From an uncultured Bacillota bacterium (GTDB taxonomy: Bacteria > Bacillota > Dehalobacteriia > UBA4068): DNA of 12,294 bases. The first letter of the stretch is position 1. Each line of letters begins with the position of its first letter. A program made the translations under genes and the position numbers. The notes below the pieces were generated by a model. That model was not told where the DNA came from, made no database searches, and saw only the letters and a program-made list of their open reading frames with translations. This document shows positions 1 to 5,897 of the stretch, one piece after another. The stretch covers positions 1 through 12,294 of the forward strand of contig CAKQQU010000043.1 of NCBI GenBank assembly GCA_934271085.1. The letters are read 5' to 3'.

Positions 1-717
1 TGTCTGAACAGACAGCGCGTTAAAATTGCGGTTAGAAAGAAGTATACCTTTGGTTTTGCCGCTGGTGCCGCCGCTGTAGAGAATAACTGCCGCATCAGTA
101 GCCTTACGTTTTACTTCGTAATTCTGATTATAGCTATCGCCCAGCTTCATCAGGTCGTTCCACATAATGACATTTTTGTCGGTTTCGGGGACCTTGGCAA
201 TTTTTCTGCCCAGCGTAAGCTTATAGCCCAGTCTTTTAATGGGAGGAAGGGCATCGCCAATACTGGTGATTATCAGCTTGGGAACAGCGTATTCCTTGGA
301 TATTTCCACAAATTTGGGATAAAACTGATCCAGAGTCAGAACAGCCACCGACTGGCTTTCTTCCAGGTAAAATCTGATTTCACCTTCGGAACTGAGAGGA
401 TGGATCATGTTGCCGATAGCGCCGATAAGGTTAAGTGCATAGAACGTTATAACTGCCTGAGGCGTATTTGGCATGCAGATAGTTACACGCTCATCTTCTT
501 TGATGCCCAGGGCGGACAGGGCGCGGGCGGCCCGCCGGATCTGAGCTACAAATTCTTTATATGTTGTTGTTTTGCATAAAAACTCGTAAGCCAAGTAATC
601 AGGATATTTTTGGGCTACTTCTTCCACCATTTCAAACATGGTACAATCCGGATATTCCTGATGGAAAGATACTTCCCCGTAATACTTTAGCCAGGGAGTT
701 TTGGGTTCAGTTGTCAT
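1..717 (-). CDS. AMP-forming acyl-CoA synthetase (acyl-activating enzyme), N-terminal part only
   Basis: The gene starts with ATG at 717 and runs off the left edge, leaving 239 N-terminal residues of a family usually about 500-560 residues long. It belongs to the ANL superfamily of adenylate-forming enzymes, which activate a carboxylic acid with ATP to an acyl-adenylate and usually pass it to CoA. The diagnostic phosphate-binding A3 loop is visible as LYSGGTSGKTKG at residues 213-224, preceded by the usual N-terminal segments (ERVTICMPNTP near 77-87, the NMIHPLSSEGE stretch near 103-113). The loop has Lys-Thr where many members have Thr/Val-Pro before the final KG. A strong AGGAGGT ribosome binding site lies at 723-729, inside the end of the upstream acyltransferase-like gene, and the two genes overlap by 11 bp, so they are probably co-translated. 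The substrate cannot be told because the adenylation core and C-terminal domain are outside the window; a long-chain fatty acid is the default guess. Confidence 0.9.
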   Translation of the reverse strand, partial: MTTEPKTPWLKYYGEVSFHQEYPDCTMFEMVEEVAQKYPDYLAYEFLCKTTTYKEFVAQIRRAARALSALGIKEDERVTICMPNTPQAVITFYALNLIGAIGNMIHPLSSEGEIRFYLEESQSVAVLTLDQFYPKFVEISKEYAVPKLIITSIGDALPPIKRLGYKLTLGRKIAKVPETDKNVIMWNDLMKLGDSYNQNYEVKRKATDAAVILYSGGTSGKTKGILLSNRNFNALSVQT

Positions 718-1588
718 AATTTACCTCCTCGTTTGCCGGCAAATCCAGTAGATCGGGGTGAGCCAGCAGGTATTTAAGAAGTTTGATGGTTTTGGAATAA
801 TAATAACCATCGGCAATAAGTTCGTCCAGCGTGATACTGATCTTTAAACTGTCTTTCATTTCCATATTTCCCTGATCGTCAAAAAAGGGTCGGATCTTTT
901 TTTCGCCGATCACCACAAACAGGGAGTTTGTGCCCCAGTTATTAAGATGATGGTAATCTGCATTAAGCTTGATGCTGCCCAGATTGGTCAGGAAAACAGA
1001 AGAATAGTTTGGTTCCTCCTTGACAATACCGTAGGGAACCCGGCCGAAGTAATCTAGGGCATAAAGAAGCCAGGATACCACTGCCAGCAGCGGACGGGGC
1101 ATACGGGTAAGTGTATCCATAACATTTGTTGAGTTATCCGTTTTGCCTTCCAGACGAACGCCATTGACCTTGCGGCACATCACCTCGTTGAAATGATCCA
1201 TGGTGTTGTCCTCGTCCATGTAAAGCATCATCATCGATTCGCCGCTGCTGTCGCTGAATTTTTTTTTGGCGACAAAACCGACGCTTAAATAATTGCGCTG
1301 GTAGACGCGGCGGCCTGCAATAAAACGATTCATCTTTGGCCGCAAAGTGACAGTTTTGACTATTGCGGTGCAGATGACCTGAAAGATGGTATATTTGAAC
1401 TCTGGGTTCTGCGCGTTTTTCCGGGCAAGATATTCGTTGATAGGGGTAAGATCTATAAGTTCTTCTATAAATGCTTCCCTGTCTGCCCGTTTGCGCAGTA
1501 TATATGGCGCCATGCGATGCATGGAGTCAATATCTTTAAGCCATACACCATCCTTTCTGTCGCCAAAGCGACGTTTTGTTTTTTCCAT
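707..1588 (-). CDS. stand-alone E2-like (CAT-fold) acyltransferase without lipoyl domain
   Basis: The 293-residue protein resembles the catalytic core of 2-oxo-acid dehydrogenase E2 subunits, the chloramphenicol-acetyltransferase fold. The C-terminal half carries the E2-like order: FLTNLGSI (199-206), YHHLNNWGTNSLFVVIGEK (212-230), then a strand and LDELIADG (254-261), which aligns with the E2 signature FDHRxxDG. The catalytic histidine is replaced by Glu256, while Asp260-Gly261 remain. There is no lipoyl or peripheral-subunit-binding domain, and no E1 or E3 gene is nearby, so a classic dehydrogenase role is unlikely. The N-terminus has a basic GDRKDG motif (9-14), and residues 165-185 form a hydrophobic, possibly membrane-touching stretch. 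The gene overlaps the downstream acyl-CoA synthetase by 11 bp, so it may transfer or bind an acyl group that enzyme activates; that is inference. The start ATG follows a modest GGTGAGA site at about 1593-1599. Databases would probably name it '2-oxo acid dehydrogenase subunit E2'. Confidence 0.8.
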   Translation of the reverse strand: MEKTKRRFGDRKDGVWLKDIDSMHRMAPYILRKRADREAFIEELIDLTPINEYLARKNAQNPEFKYTIFQVICTAIVKTVTLRPKMNRFIAGRRVYQRNYLSVGFVAKKKFSDSSGESMMMLYMDEDNTMDHFNEVMCRKVNGVRLEGKTDNSTNVMDTLTRMPRPLLAVVSWLLYALDYFGRVPYGIVKEEPNYSSVFLTNLGSIKLNADYHHLNNWGTNSLFVVIGEKKIRPFFDDQGNMEMKDSLKISITLDELIADGYYYSKTIKLLKYLLAHPDLLDLPANEEVNYDN

Positions 1589-1646
1589 AATTTCTCACCA
1601 GTTCCTAGATAAAATAAAATATAATAAGGATAAATCCATACAAAAC

Positions 1647-1675
1647 ATTATACTCCCAATACCAGGTAAATTCAA
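1647..1675 (-). promoter_or_regulatory. sigma-A promoter for the acyltransferase/acyl-CoA synthetase operon
   Basis: Read on the minus strand, TTGAAT (1670-1675) and a perfect TATAAT (1647-1652) are separated by exactly 17 bp. Transcription would begin near 1640 and give a leader of about 50 nt before the ATG at 1588. The -35 box lies only 3 bp from the -35 box of the proposed divergent promoter for the nitroreductase gene. Confidence 0.7.
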
Positions 1676-1678
1676 GGC

Positions 1679-1707
1679 TTGTGTTAATTTAACAATATAT
1701 ATATAAT
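1679..1707 (+). promoter_or_regulatory. probable sigma-A promoter for the nitroreductase gene
   Basis: TTGTGT (1679-1684) and a perfect TATAAT (1702-1707) are 17 bp apart, predicting transcription from about 1714 and a leader of about 65 nt. The surrounding DNA is very AT-rich, so the -10 match could be chance. A TATGAT at 1757-1762 lies too close to the ribosome binding site to be a useful alternative. Confidence 0.45.
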
Positions 1708-1779
1708 TTATTTAAATATTTTGGGTATATTTTGTGTTTTTTGTAATTTCAGCCGGTATGATTTTAAGGAGGGACGCCC

Positions 1780-2292
1780 ATGAAGTTTTTAGATTTGGCC
1801 AAGGAAAGGTTTTCTTTGCGGGATTATGCTGACAGGGAAGTGGAAGCAGAAAAACTTGAGCGTATTCTTATGGCCGGCCAGGCTGCCCCCACCGCTAAAA
1901 ATTTTCAGCCACAGCATATTTATGTTTTAAAAGGCGAAAATATCCAAAAAGCTGCCGAAGCTTCTCCCTGTACCTACGGAGCCCCGGTGGTTCTGATAGT
2001 ATGTTATGATAAAGACCAGGTAGCATCACTGCCGGAAATGAACCAGGTTAATTTTGGTTATGTTGATACAGCCTGCATTATTACCCATATGATGCTGCAA
2101 GCCACTGCTCTCGGCCTGGGAACCTGTTGGGTCGGCTGTTTTGAGGAGCAGAAAATGCGTGAGCTTTTTAATATACCCGATAATTTGGTAATTGCCGCAT
2201 TACTGGATATCGGCTATCCCGGAGCAAATGGTGTCCCCTCGGAACGCCATCCCCAGCGTAAACCTTTAAGCGATACTGTAGAATACCTTTAG
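1780..2292 (+). CDS. nitroreductase family FMN-dependent oxidoreductase
   Basis: The 170-residue protein is a compact nitroreductase-fold flavoenzyme, a family of NAD(P)H-dependent, FMN-binding cytoplasmic reductases acting on quinones, nitro compounds or related acceptors. The FMN-phosphate contacts typical of the family are visible as R10-x-S-x-R14 near the N-terminus, then AAPTAKNFQPQH (35-46) matching the usual APSxxNxQPxxF segment. The central helix (about 94-112) leads to GLGTCWVG (112-119), and the terminal LLDIGYP (141-147) is the usual closing flavin-site strand. The length matches the short subgroup of the family, and the protein should act as a dimer. A strong AAGGAGGG site at 1766-1773, 6 bp before the ATG, fixes the start. 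The gene stands alone, with divergent lipid-type genes upstream and a long non-coding gap downstream, so the context does not reveal the substrate. Confidence 0.9.
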   Translation: MKFLDLAKERFSLRDYADREVEAEKLERILMAGQAAPTAKNFQPQHIYVLKGENIQKAAEASPCTYGAPVVLIVCYDKDQVASLPEMNQVNFGYVDTACIITHMMLQATALGLGTCWVGCFEEQKMRELFNIPDNLVIAALLDIGYPGANGVPSERHPQRKPLSDTVEYL

Positions 2293-2594
2293 GCATTGGC
2301 GAGCTGATAATGCCCCTGAATAACTGATGTGTTTTTGCGGTTTTTGTAGCATTGGCCTTTTGGCAGCGAAACAGAATAATGCTATCTGAGCAAATTTATC
2401 TAAATAACTGCAGCCCTATCCGTAATTATTATCTTTATCCCCATAATAATTACGGATATTTGTTCGGTAAAAAGGATTGCATACATTAATGCCGAAACAA
2501 TTAAGTAACTAAAAGGGTATGGAAAATATAAAGCATTTAAGGCTGTATTTGGTTAATTGCGCCTTTGGGTGAGCTTTAAAAGGAGGAAAGACAA
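2293..2594. other. 302-bp intergenic region, no convincing gene
   Basis: No reading frame here has a plausible start, ribosome site and coding character. The stretch contains the perfect inverted repeat at 2417-2458 and two smaller imperfect hairpins just after the nitroreductase stop: GGCATT/AATGCC (2292-2297 with 2309-2314) and TAGCATT/AATGCTA (2347-2353 with 2378-2384), the second enclosing GCC-TTTT-GGC. The octamer GCATTGGC occurs twice (2293-2300 and 2349-2356). I could not find a well-spaced promoter for the HIT gene; a TATAAA lies near 2530 but has no acceptable -35 box. Confidence 0.6.
2417..2458. repeat. perfect 16-bp inverted repeat with 10-nt loop
   Basis: The arms 2417-2432 and 2443-2458 are exact reverse complements (TATCCGTAATTATTAT and its complement), around the loop CTTTATCCCC. 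Twelve of the 16 pairs are A-T. On the plus strand the second arm is followed by TTTGTT, so it could act as a weak intrinsic terminator for the nitroreductase gene. The long AT-rich arms and the poor T run would also fit a protein-binding site or a remnant repeat element. The structure is certain; its role is not. Confidence 0.8.
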
Positions 2595-2957
2595 ATGGAA
2601 GATCAGGTTAGAAAAGAATGTCTTTTTTGCCGTATTGCCGATAAAGATATTCCAAGCCAACTGCTGTGGGAAGATGATGATATAGTAGCATTTAAAGATA
2701 TCAACCCTGTAGCCCCTGTTCATGTTCTTATCATTCCCCGCAAACATATTGCCTGCCTGAACGATATGAATGAGGAAGATATTAATTTGCTGGGTAAGAT
2801 GAATTATGTAGCAGCTCAGCTCGCTGTAAAAATGGGCGTTGCCGAAAGCGGCTGGCGCCTGGTGTGCAACTGCGGCAGGGATTCCGGGCAGGAAGTTTTA
2901 CATCTGCATTACCATTTGATCGGCGGTAAACCATTGGGTCCCATAACAGAAAAATAA
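2595..2957 (+). CDS. HIT family (histidine triad) nucleotide-binding hydrolase, Hint type
   Basis: The 120-residue protein is a Hint/PKCI-type member of the histidine triad superfamily, which hydrolyses nucleoside phosphoramidates and aminoacyl-adenylates to release AMP. The triad HLHYHL is at residues 103-108, with His105 the expected nucleophile, preceded by the usual N-x-G-x3-GQ segment (92-99). Cys9-x-x-Cys12 together with His51 matches the metal-binding positions seen in some bacterial Hint proteins. The length is typical. A strong AGGAGGA site at 2581-2587 sets the ATG at 2595. The gene sits immediately before rpsU, a common arrangement in clostridia, but rpsU has its own promoter, so the two need not be co-transcribed only as an operon. 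The physiological substrate is unknown, as for most bacterial Hint proteins. Confidence 0.93.
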   Translation: MEDQVRKECLFCRIADKDIPSQLLWEDDDIVAFKDINPVAPVHVLIIPRKHIACLNDMNEEDINLLGKMNYVAAQLAVKMGVAESGWRLVCNCGRDSGQEVLHLHYHLIGGKPLGPITEK

Positions 2958-2975
2958 TTTATCAATATTTTTTGA

Positions 2976-3004
2976 TTGACGGTAAAAAAAAAATAAGTTA
3001 TAAT
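2976..3004 (+). promoter_or_regulatory. near-consensus sigma-A promoter of rpsU
   Basis: TTGACG (2976-2981) and a perfect TATAAT (2999-3004) are exactly 17 bp apart, with a run of ten adenines inside the spacer. Transcription should start near 3011, giving a leader of about 55 nt before rpsU. This is one of the strongest-looking promoters in the window, as expected for a ribosomal protein gene. Confidence 0.85.
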
Positions 3005-3013
3005 AAATTGGTG

Positions 3014-3034
3014 CTCGCAATTTTCCTTTGCAAG
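3014..3034 (+). promoter_or_regulatory. possible hairpin in the rpsU leader
   Basis: CTCGCAA (3014-3020) pairs with TTGCAAG (3028-3034) at six of seven positions across a 7-nt loop. It lies right at the start of the predicted transcript. A CTCC at 3045-3048 just downstream could also pair with part of the GGAGGGAGGG ribosome site. Such structures would allow autoregulation by S21, but this is inference from a short match. Confidence 0.3.
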
Positions 3035-3050
3035 CCGCGACCTACTCCAC

Positions 3051-3060
3051 GGAGGGAGGG
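3051..3060 (+). promoter_or_regulatory. double ribosome binding site of rpsU, sets the start
   Basis: GGAGGGAGGG holds two overlapping Shine-Dalgarno cores, 6 nt before ATG 3067. It excludes the in-frame upstream TTG at 3028, which would lie inside the leader hairpin. Confidence 0.8.
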
Positions 3061-3066
3061 ATAGTA

Positions 3067-3237
3067 ATGAGTGAAGTTCGTGTTGGCAAAAACGAATCCT
3101 TGGACAGTGCTTTGCGCCGCTTTAAGCGTACCTGCCAGAAATCTGGCGTAATGGCAGAGATCCGTAAGCATGAGCATTATGAAAAGCCCAGCGTCAAAAG
3201 AAAGAAAAAGGCGGAAGCCGCCAGAAAACGCAGATAA
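3067..3237 (+). CDS. rpsU: 30S ribosomal protein S21
   Basis: The 56-residue, highly basic protein is ribosomal protein S21, a small-subunit component located near the 3' end of 16S rRNA and involved in mRNA engagement. It begins MSEVRVGKNE, continues with the conserved SLDSALRRFKRTCQKSGVMA (11-30) and ends in a lysine/arginine tail (KRKKKAEAARKRR). The length matches the roughly 57-residue Firmicutes S21. The gene has its own promoter and a strong terminator, so it can form a short, independently expressed unit. The yqeY gene that follows rpsU in many Bacillota is not here. Confidence 0.97.
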   Translation: MSEVRVGKNESLDSALRRFKRTCQKSGVMAEIRKHEHYEKPSVKRKKKAEAARKRR

Positions 3238-3256
3238 TCAGTTTACCAACGATAAT

Positions 3257-3285
3257 AAAACGAGAGCATTCAGCTCTCGTTTTTT
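3257..3285 (+). terminator. intrinsic terminator after rpsU
   Basis: ACGAGAGC (3260-3267) pairs perfectly with GCTCTCGT (3273-3280) around the loop ATTCA. The stem is flanked by AAAA before and TTTTTT after, and lies 20 bp beyond the rpsU stop. It separates rpsU from the yqfC cluster. Confidence 0.93.
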
Positions 3286-3386
3286 CATATAACAGCGGGT
3301 AACTGCGGGCAAAGCCCAATGTTTATGTTTCCACGGTATAGAAACAGCCCTTTCTCATATAAATATTTTGAGGAGGGGTTATTTTT

Positions 3387-3674
3387 ATGGCAAAAAATCA
3401 TTTCATGCAGCTGGCTGCCAGCGGATTGGAACTTCCTGAGGATATTTTACAGAGTAATGCCAGAATCGATATACTTGGCCGCAGCTATCTGCGTATCCTT
3501 AATCATCGGGGGATAATGGTATACGGTTCCGATAGAATAACGGTAAGGCTTGCGGACAGTATTCTTAATATCGGCGGTACCGATCTGGCTATTTCCCAGC
3601 TGGATGATGAGCAGATCACAGTGGTCGGCAAAATTGATTCTCTGATTTTTGAGGAGAGCAGTTATGAAATTTGA
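3387..3674 (+). CDS. yqfC: YqfC family sporulation-associated protein
   Basis: The 95-residue protein matches the YqfC family, small proteins found in endospore-forming Firmicutes next to yqfD. The recognisable segments are DILGRSYLRILNHRGIMVYG (28-47), a beta-rich middle ITVRLADSILNIGG (51-64) and a terminal DDEQITVVGKIDSLIFEE segment. No signal peptide, membrane segment or catalytic motif is seen, and the molecular function is unknown. In Bacillus subtilis yqfC and yqfD belong to the mother-cell sigma-E regulon, so the same timing is plausible here. A GAGGAGGGG site at 3370-3378 sets the ATG at 3387. The yqfD start lies inside the end of this gene, overlapping by 11 bp, so the two are probably translated together. 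Confidence 0.88.
   Translation: MAKNHFMQLAASGLELPEDILQSNARIDILGRSYLRILNHRGIMVYGSDRITVRLADSILNIGGTDLAISQLDDEQITVVGKIDSLIFEESSYEI
3651..3656 (+). promoter_or_regulatory. ribosome binding site of yqfD, inside yqfC
   Basis: GAGGAG lies 7 nt before ATG 3664 and within the last codons of yqfC. It favours ATG 3664 over an in-frame TTG at 3649, which lies upstream of this site and has no good site of its own. Confidence 0.75.
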
Positions 3675-4926
3675 TATTGCCAACTGGTTCAGGGGAATTG
3701 TCGTAATAGAAATAAAGGGCGATTTCCGGGAACGCTTTCTAAATCTTGCTTTTCAGGAAAACATACGGCTTAACGATATACGCACAGAAGGCAACAGGCT
3801 TTATGCAACAATAGATCTGCGTCAGATACATTTATTGCGGGGAATAGCCAGACGCTCACGCTGTCCGTTCAGAATATGCAAACGCAGCGGCTGGCCCTTT
3901 ATAATGGCGCATATCATTAAAAGGCCGGTTCTTCCCCTTGTCGCCGCACTGGCTGTTTTTATTTTTGCTTTTACCGCGTCTTTCATCTTTACTTTGGATG
4001 TGGGCGGTCCCTATCCGGTTTCCGCGGAAGATCAGGCCCTGGTGCTGGAACTGGCAGCGGATATGGGATTGGCCCCCGGACACAGCCGCTGGGGTATGGA
4101 TATGGATAAGGTAAAAGAATATATACAGAGAAATTTTACAGACCTGGTTTTTGTAGAGATAGCCGGCAGCGGCGTTCATGTTACTATTGAGGTAGTTAAA
4201 AGGGTAGATGTATCCCAGGAGGATGCGGTAAAGTCCCCCGGAGATATGGTGGCGGTCTGCGATGGAATAATCGAGGATGTATTAGTGCGCAGGGGAACAG
4301 CCGCGGTAAAAGCCGGAGACGCTGTTTGTAAGGGAGATATCCTGATATACGGGTTTTCCGGCCAAGAAGGGGTGGCTGCCGACGGCATAGTAACTGCCAG
4401 GTTATGGGGGGAAGGTTACGGTGAATGCGCCCTTAAAGAAGAAAAAGAAGCGCTCAGCGGCAACAGCGCCGTATCTTTGGGGATAAGGGTAAACGGCGGT
4501 GCGTATATGCATTTAGCTGGGGCAAAAGATTCTCCCTATAAAAAATTTGAGTGCCGGGAAAAGGTTTATAATATGCTTAAATGGAGGAAAACTAATCTCA
4601 CTGTCGAAATAATTTCTAAAGAATATGGGGAAGTTTTAACTTATACCAGCGAGCATTCCCCCTTGCAGGCTGCCGTTATTGCCAGAAAGGCAGCTCAAAG
4701 CAATGCTTATGCTGATCTTGCGGCAGATTTTGGTATTTCCGCAGACGGGAATCTGCAGATAACAGAAGAACGTACGGAAGATATAGACTTGGGTGACGGT
4801 CTTGCCAGAGCCCATACTGTGGTAGGCGGGCTGGCCGAGATAGGAGAATACAGGAAAAACGATCAGTATCTGCAGGAGATCCCGGAGGTTATTCTTCCTG
4901 ATGATGGGACAGAGAGCGGTATTTGA
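3664..4926 (+). CDS. yqfD: YqfD family sporulation membrane protein
   Basis: The 420-residue protein belongs to the YqfD family of sporulation-associated membrane proteins. Residues 1-85 form a basic N-terminal domain beginning with the conserved F-x-I-A-N-W-F-R-G-I-V stretch. One transmembrane helix spans about 89-111 (PVLPLVAALAVFIFAFTASF), and the rest is a large domain on the other side of the membrane. That domain holds the typical VHVTIEVVKR strand (171-180), the SPGDMVAVCDGIIEDVLVRR segment (191-210) and VKAGDAVCKGDILIYG (215-230), which resembles short biotinyl/lipoyl-like beta motifs in envelope proteins. Its function is unknown; by homology it is expressed in the mother cell during sporulation. 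It overlaps yqfC by 11 bp and precedes phoH by 17 bp. The length is normal for the family. Confidence 0.92.
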   Translation: MKFDIANWFRGIVVIEIKGDFRERFLNLAFQENIRLNDIRTEGNRLYATIDLRQIHLLRGIARRSRCPFRICKRSGWPFIMAHIIKRPVLPLVAALAVFIFAFTASFIFTLDVGGPYPVSAEDQALVLELAADMGLAPGHSRWGMDMDKVKEYIQRNFTDLVFVEIAGSGVHVTIEVVKRVDVSQEDAVKSPGDMVAVCDGIIEDVLVRRGTAAVKAGDAVCKGDILIYGFSGQEGVAADGIVTARLWGEGYGECALKEEKEALSGNSAVSLGIRVNGGAYMHLAGAKDSPYKKFECREKVYNMLKWRKTNLTVEIISKEYGEVLTYTSEHSPLQAAVIARKAAQSNAYADLAADFGISADGNLQITEERTEDIDLGDGLARAHTVVGGLAEIGEYRKNDQYLQEIPEVILPDDGTESGI

Positions 4927-4931
4927 TCGGC

Positions 4932-4936
4932 GGAGG
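4932..4936 (+). promoter_or_regulatory. ribosome binding site that fixes the TTG start of phoH
   Basis: GGAGG is 7 nt before TTG 4944. No ATG or GTG in frame lies near, so phoH starts at TTG. Confidence 0.75.
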
Positions 4937-4943
4937 ATAGGAA

Positions 4944-5891
4944 TTGGCTGAAAAAAAAATCATATTAGGCGATAACAGTAAGGCTGCTGAAATATTCGGC
5001 TTTCAGGATAAATTTTTGCATCAGATAGAAAAAGGCCTTGGTGTGCGTATCCTGGCCAGAGGCGGCGAGATATCTGTCAGCGGTGAAGAAAATGCCGTTG
5101 CTGCGGCTAAAAGAGTTTTTGCCCATTTGGAAAAATTGGCGTCCGCCGGTATAGCTATCACTCCCATGACCGTTAATTATGCCCTGGCTGCCCTGAAGGA
5201 TGATGATATTGATATATCCCATCTGCTTACGGGTACAGTTTATACCACTCCCCGGGGCAGAACGATCAAGGCCAAAAGCTTTGGCCAGTGGCAATACCTT
5301 AAAGCTATCGATGATCATGATATAGTTTTCGGCATAGGCTCTGCCGGCACAGGAAAGACTTTTCTGGCAGTTATAAAAGCAGTAATGGCTCTTAAAAACC
5401 GCGTAGTCGATAAGCTGGTGCTGGCTCGCCCCGCTGTGGAAGCCGGCGAAAAGCTGGGTTTTCTCCCCGGCGACCTGCAGGATAAAGTCAACCCCTATTT
5501 ACGTCCTGTTTACGATGCTCTGGATGAGGCCCTGGGGGTGGATCAGGCGCAGAAGCTTATTGCCCGCAATATTATCGAAGTTGTACCCCTGGCATATATG
5601 CGCGGCAGGACTCTGGACAATTCTTTTATTATTCTGGATGAAGCGCAGAATACCACTCCCCAACAGATGAAGATGTTCCTTACCAGAATCGGGCAGGGTA
5701 GCCGTGCTGTTATTACGGGAGATATTACCCAGATAGATTTGCCCGGCGGACAAGTATCCGGCCTTATAGAGGCGGAACGCCGGCTTCACGATATAGAAGA
5801 ACTGGCATTTTGTTATTTAACTAAAGTAGATGTTGTCCGCCATCCGTTGGTGCAGAAAATAATCGAAGCCTATGATAGAAAGTGGGTTTAG
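4944..5891 (+). CDS. phoH: PhoH-like ATPase (PhoH/YqfE-type)
   Basis: The 315-residue cytoplasmic protein is a PhoH-family P-loop ATPase. Residues 1-65 form a KH-like N-terminal domain. The ATPase core has Walker A GSAGTGKT at 132-139, the family block ARPAVEAGEKLGFLPG at 161-176, the MRGRTLDNSFIILDEAQN region (219-236) with Walker B FIILDE at 228-233, and the sensor-like ITGD at 257-260. All expected nucleotide-binding residues are present and the length is normal. Its role is not settled; links to RNA metabolism and helicase-like activity have been proposed, and its genomic association with ybeY supports a part in rRNA or RNA processing. It starts with TTG. The next gene, pgpH, begins 6 bp after its stop with little ribosome site of its own, so pgpH translation probably depends on phoH translation. 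Confidence 0.95.
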   Translation: MAEKKIILGDNSKAAEIFGFQDKFLHQIEKGLGVRILARGGEISVSGEENAVAAAKRVFAHLEKLASAGIAITPMTVNYALAALKDDDIDISHLLTGTVYTTPRGRTIKAKSFGQWQYLKAIDDHDIVFGIGSAGTGKTFLAVIKAVMALKNRVVDKLVLARPAVEAGEKLGFLPGDLQDKVNPYLRPVYDALDEALGVDQAQKLIARNIIEVVPLAYMRGRTLDNSFIILDEAQNTTPQQMKMFLTRIGQGSRAVITGDITQIDLPGGQVSGLIEAERRLHDIEELAFCYLTKVDVVRHPLVQKIIEAYDRKWV

Positions 5892-5897
5892 GTTCGT

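Noticed and set aside
1386..1706. A 106-codon plus-strand frame
   Set aside because: It is antisense to the acyltransferase-like gene and its end covers the promoter region.
2553..2747. A 64-codon minus-strand frame over the start of the HIT gene
   Set aside because: It covers the HIT ribosome site and coding start on the opposite strand and has no support of its own.
2989..2996. The adenine run in the rpsU promoter as a frameshift or sequencing error
   Set aside because: It lies in a promoter spacer and the 17-bp spacing is ideal as read, so no error needs to be assumed.
3028..3066. An upstream TTG extension of rpsU
   Set aside because: It would add 13 residues not found in S21 and would place the strong GGAGGGAGGG site inside the gene.
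3336..3363. A sigma-E-like promoter before yqfC (GTATAGA, 13 bp, CATATAAA)
   Set aside because: The -10 half resembles the sigma-E motif, but the -35 half is poor and transcription would begin inside the ribosome binding site at about 3370, so I do not call it.
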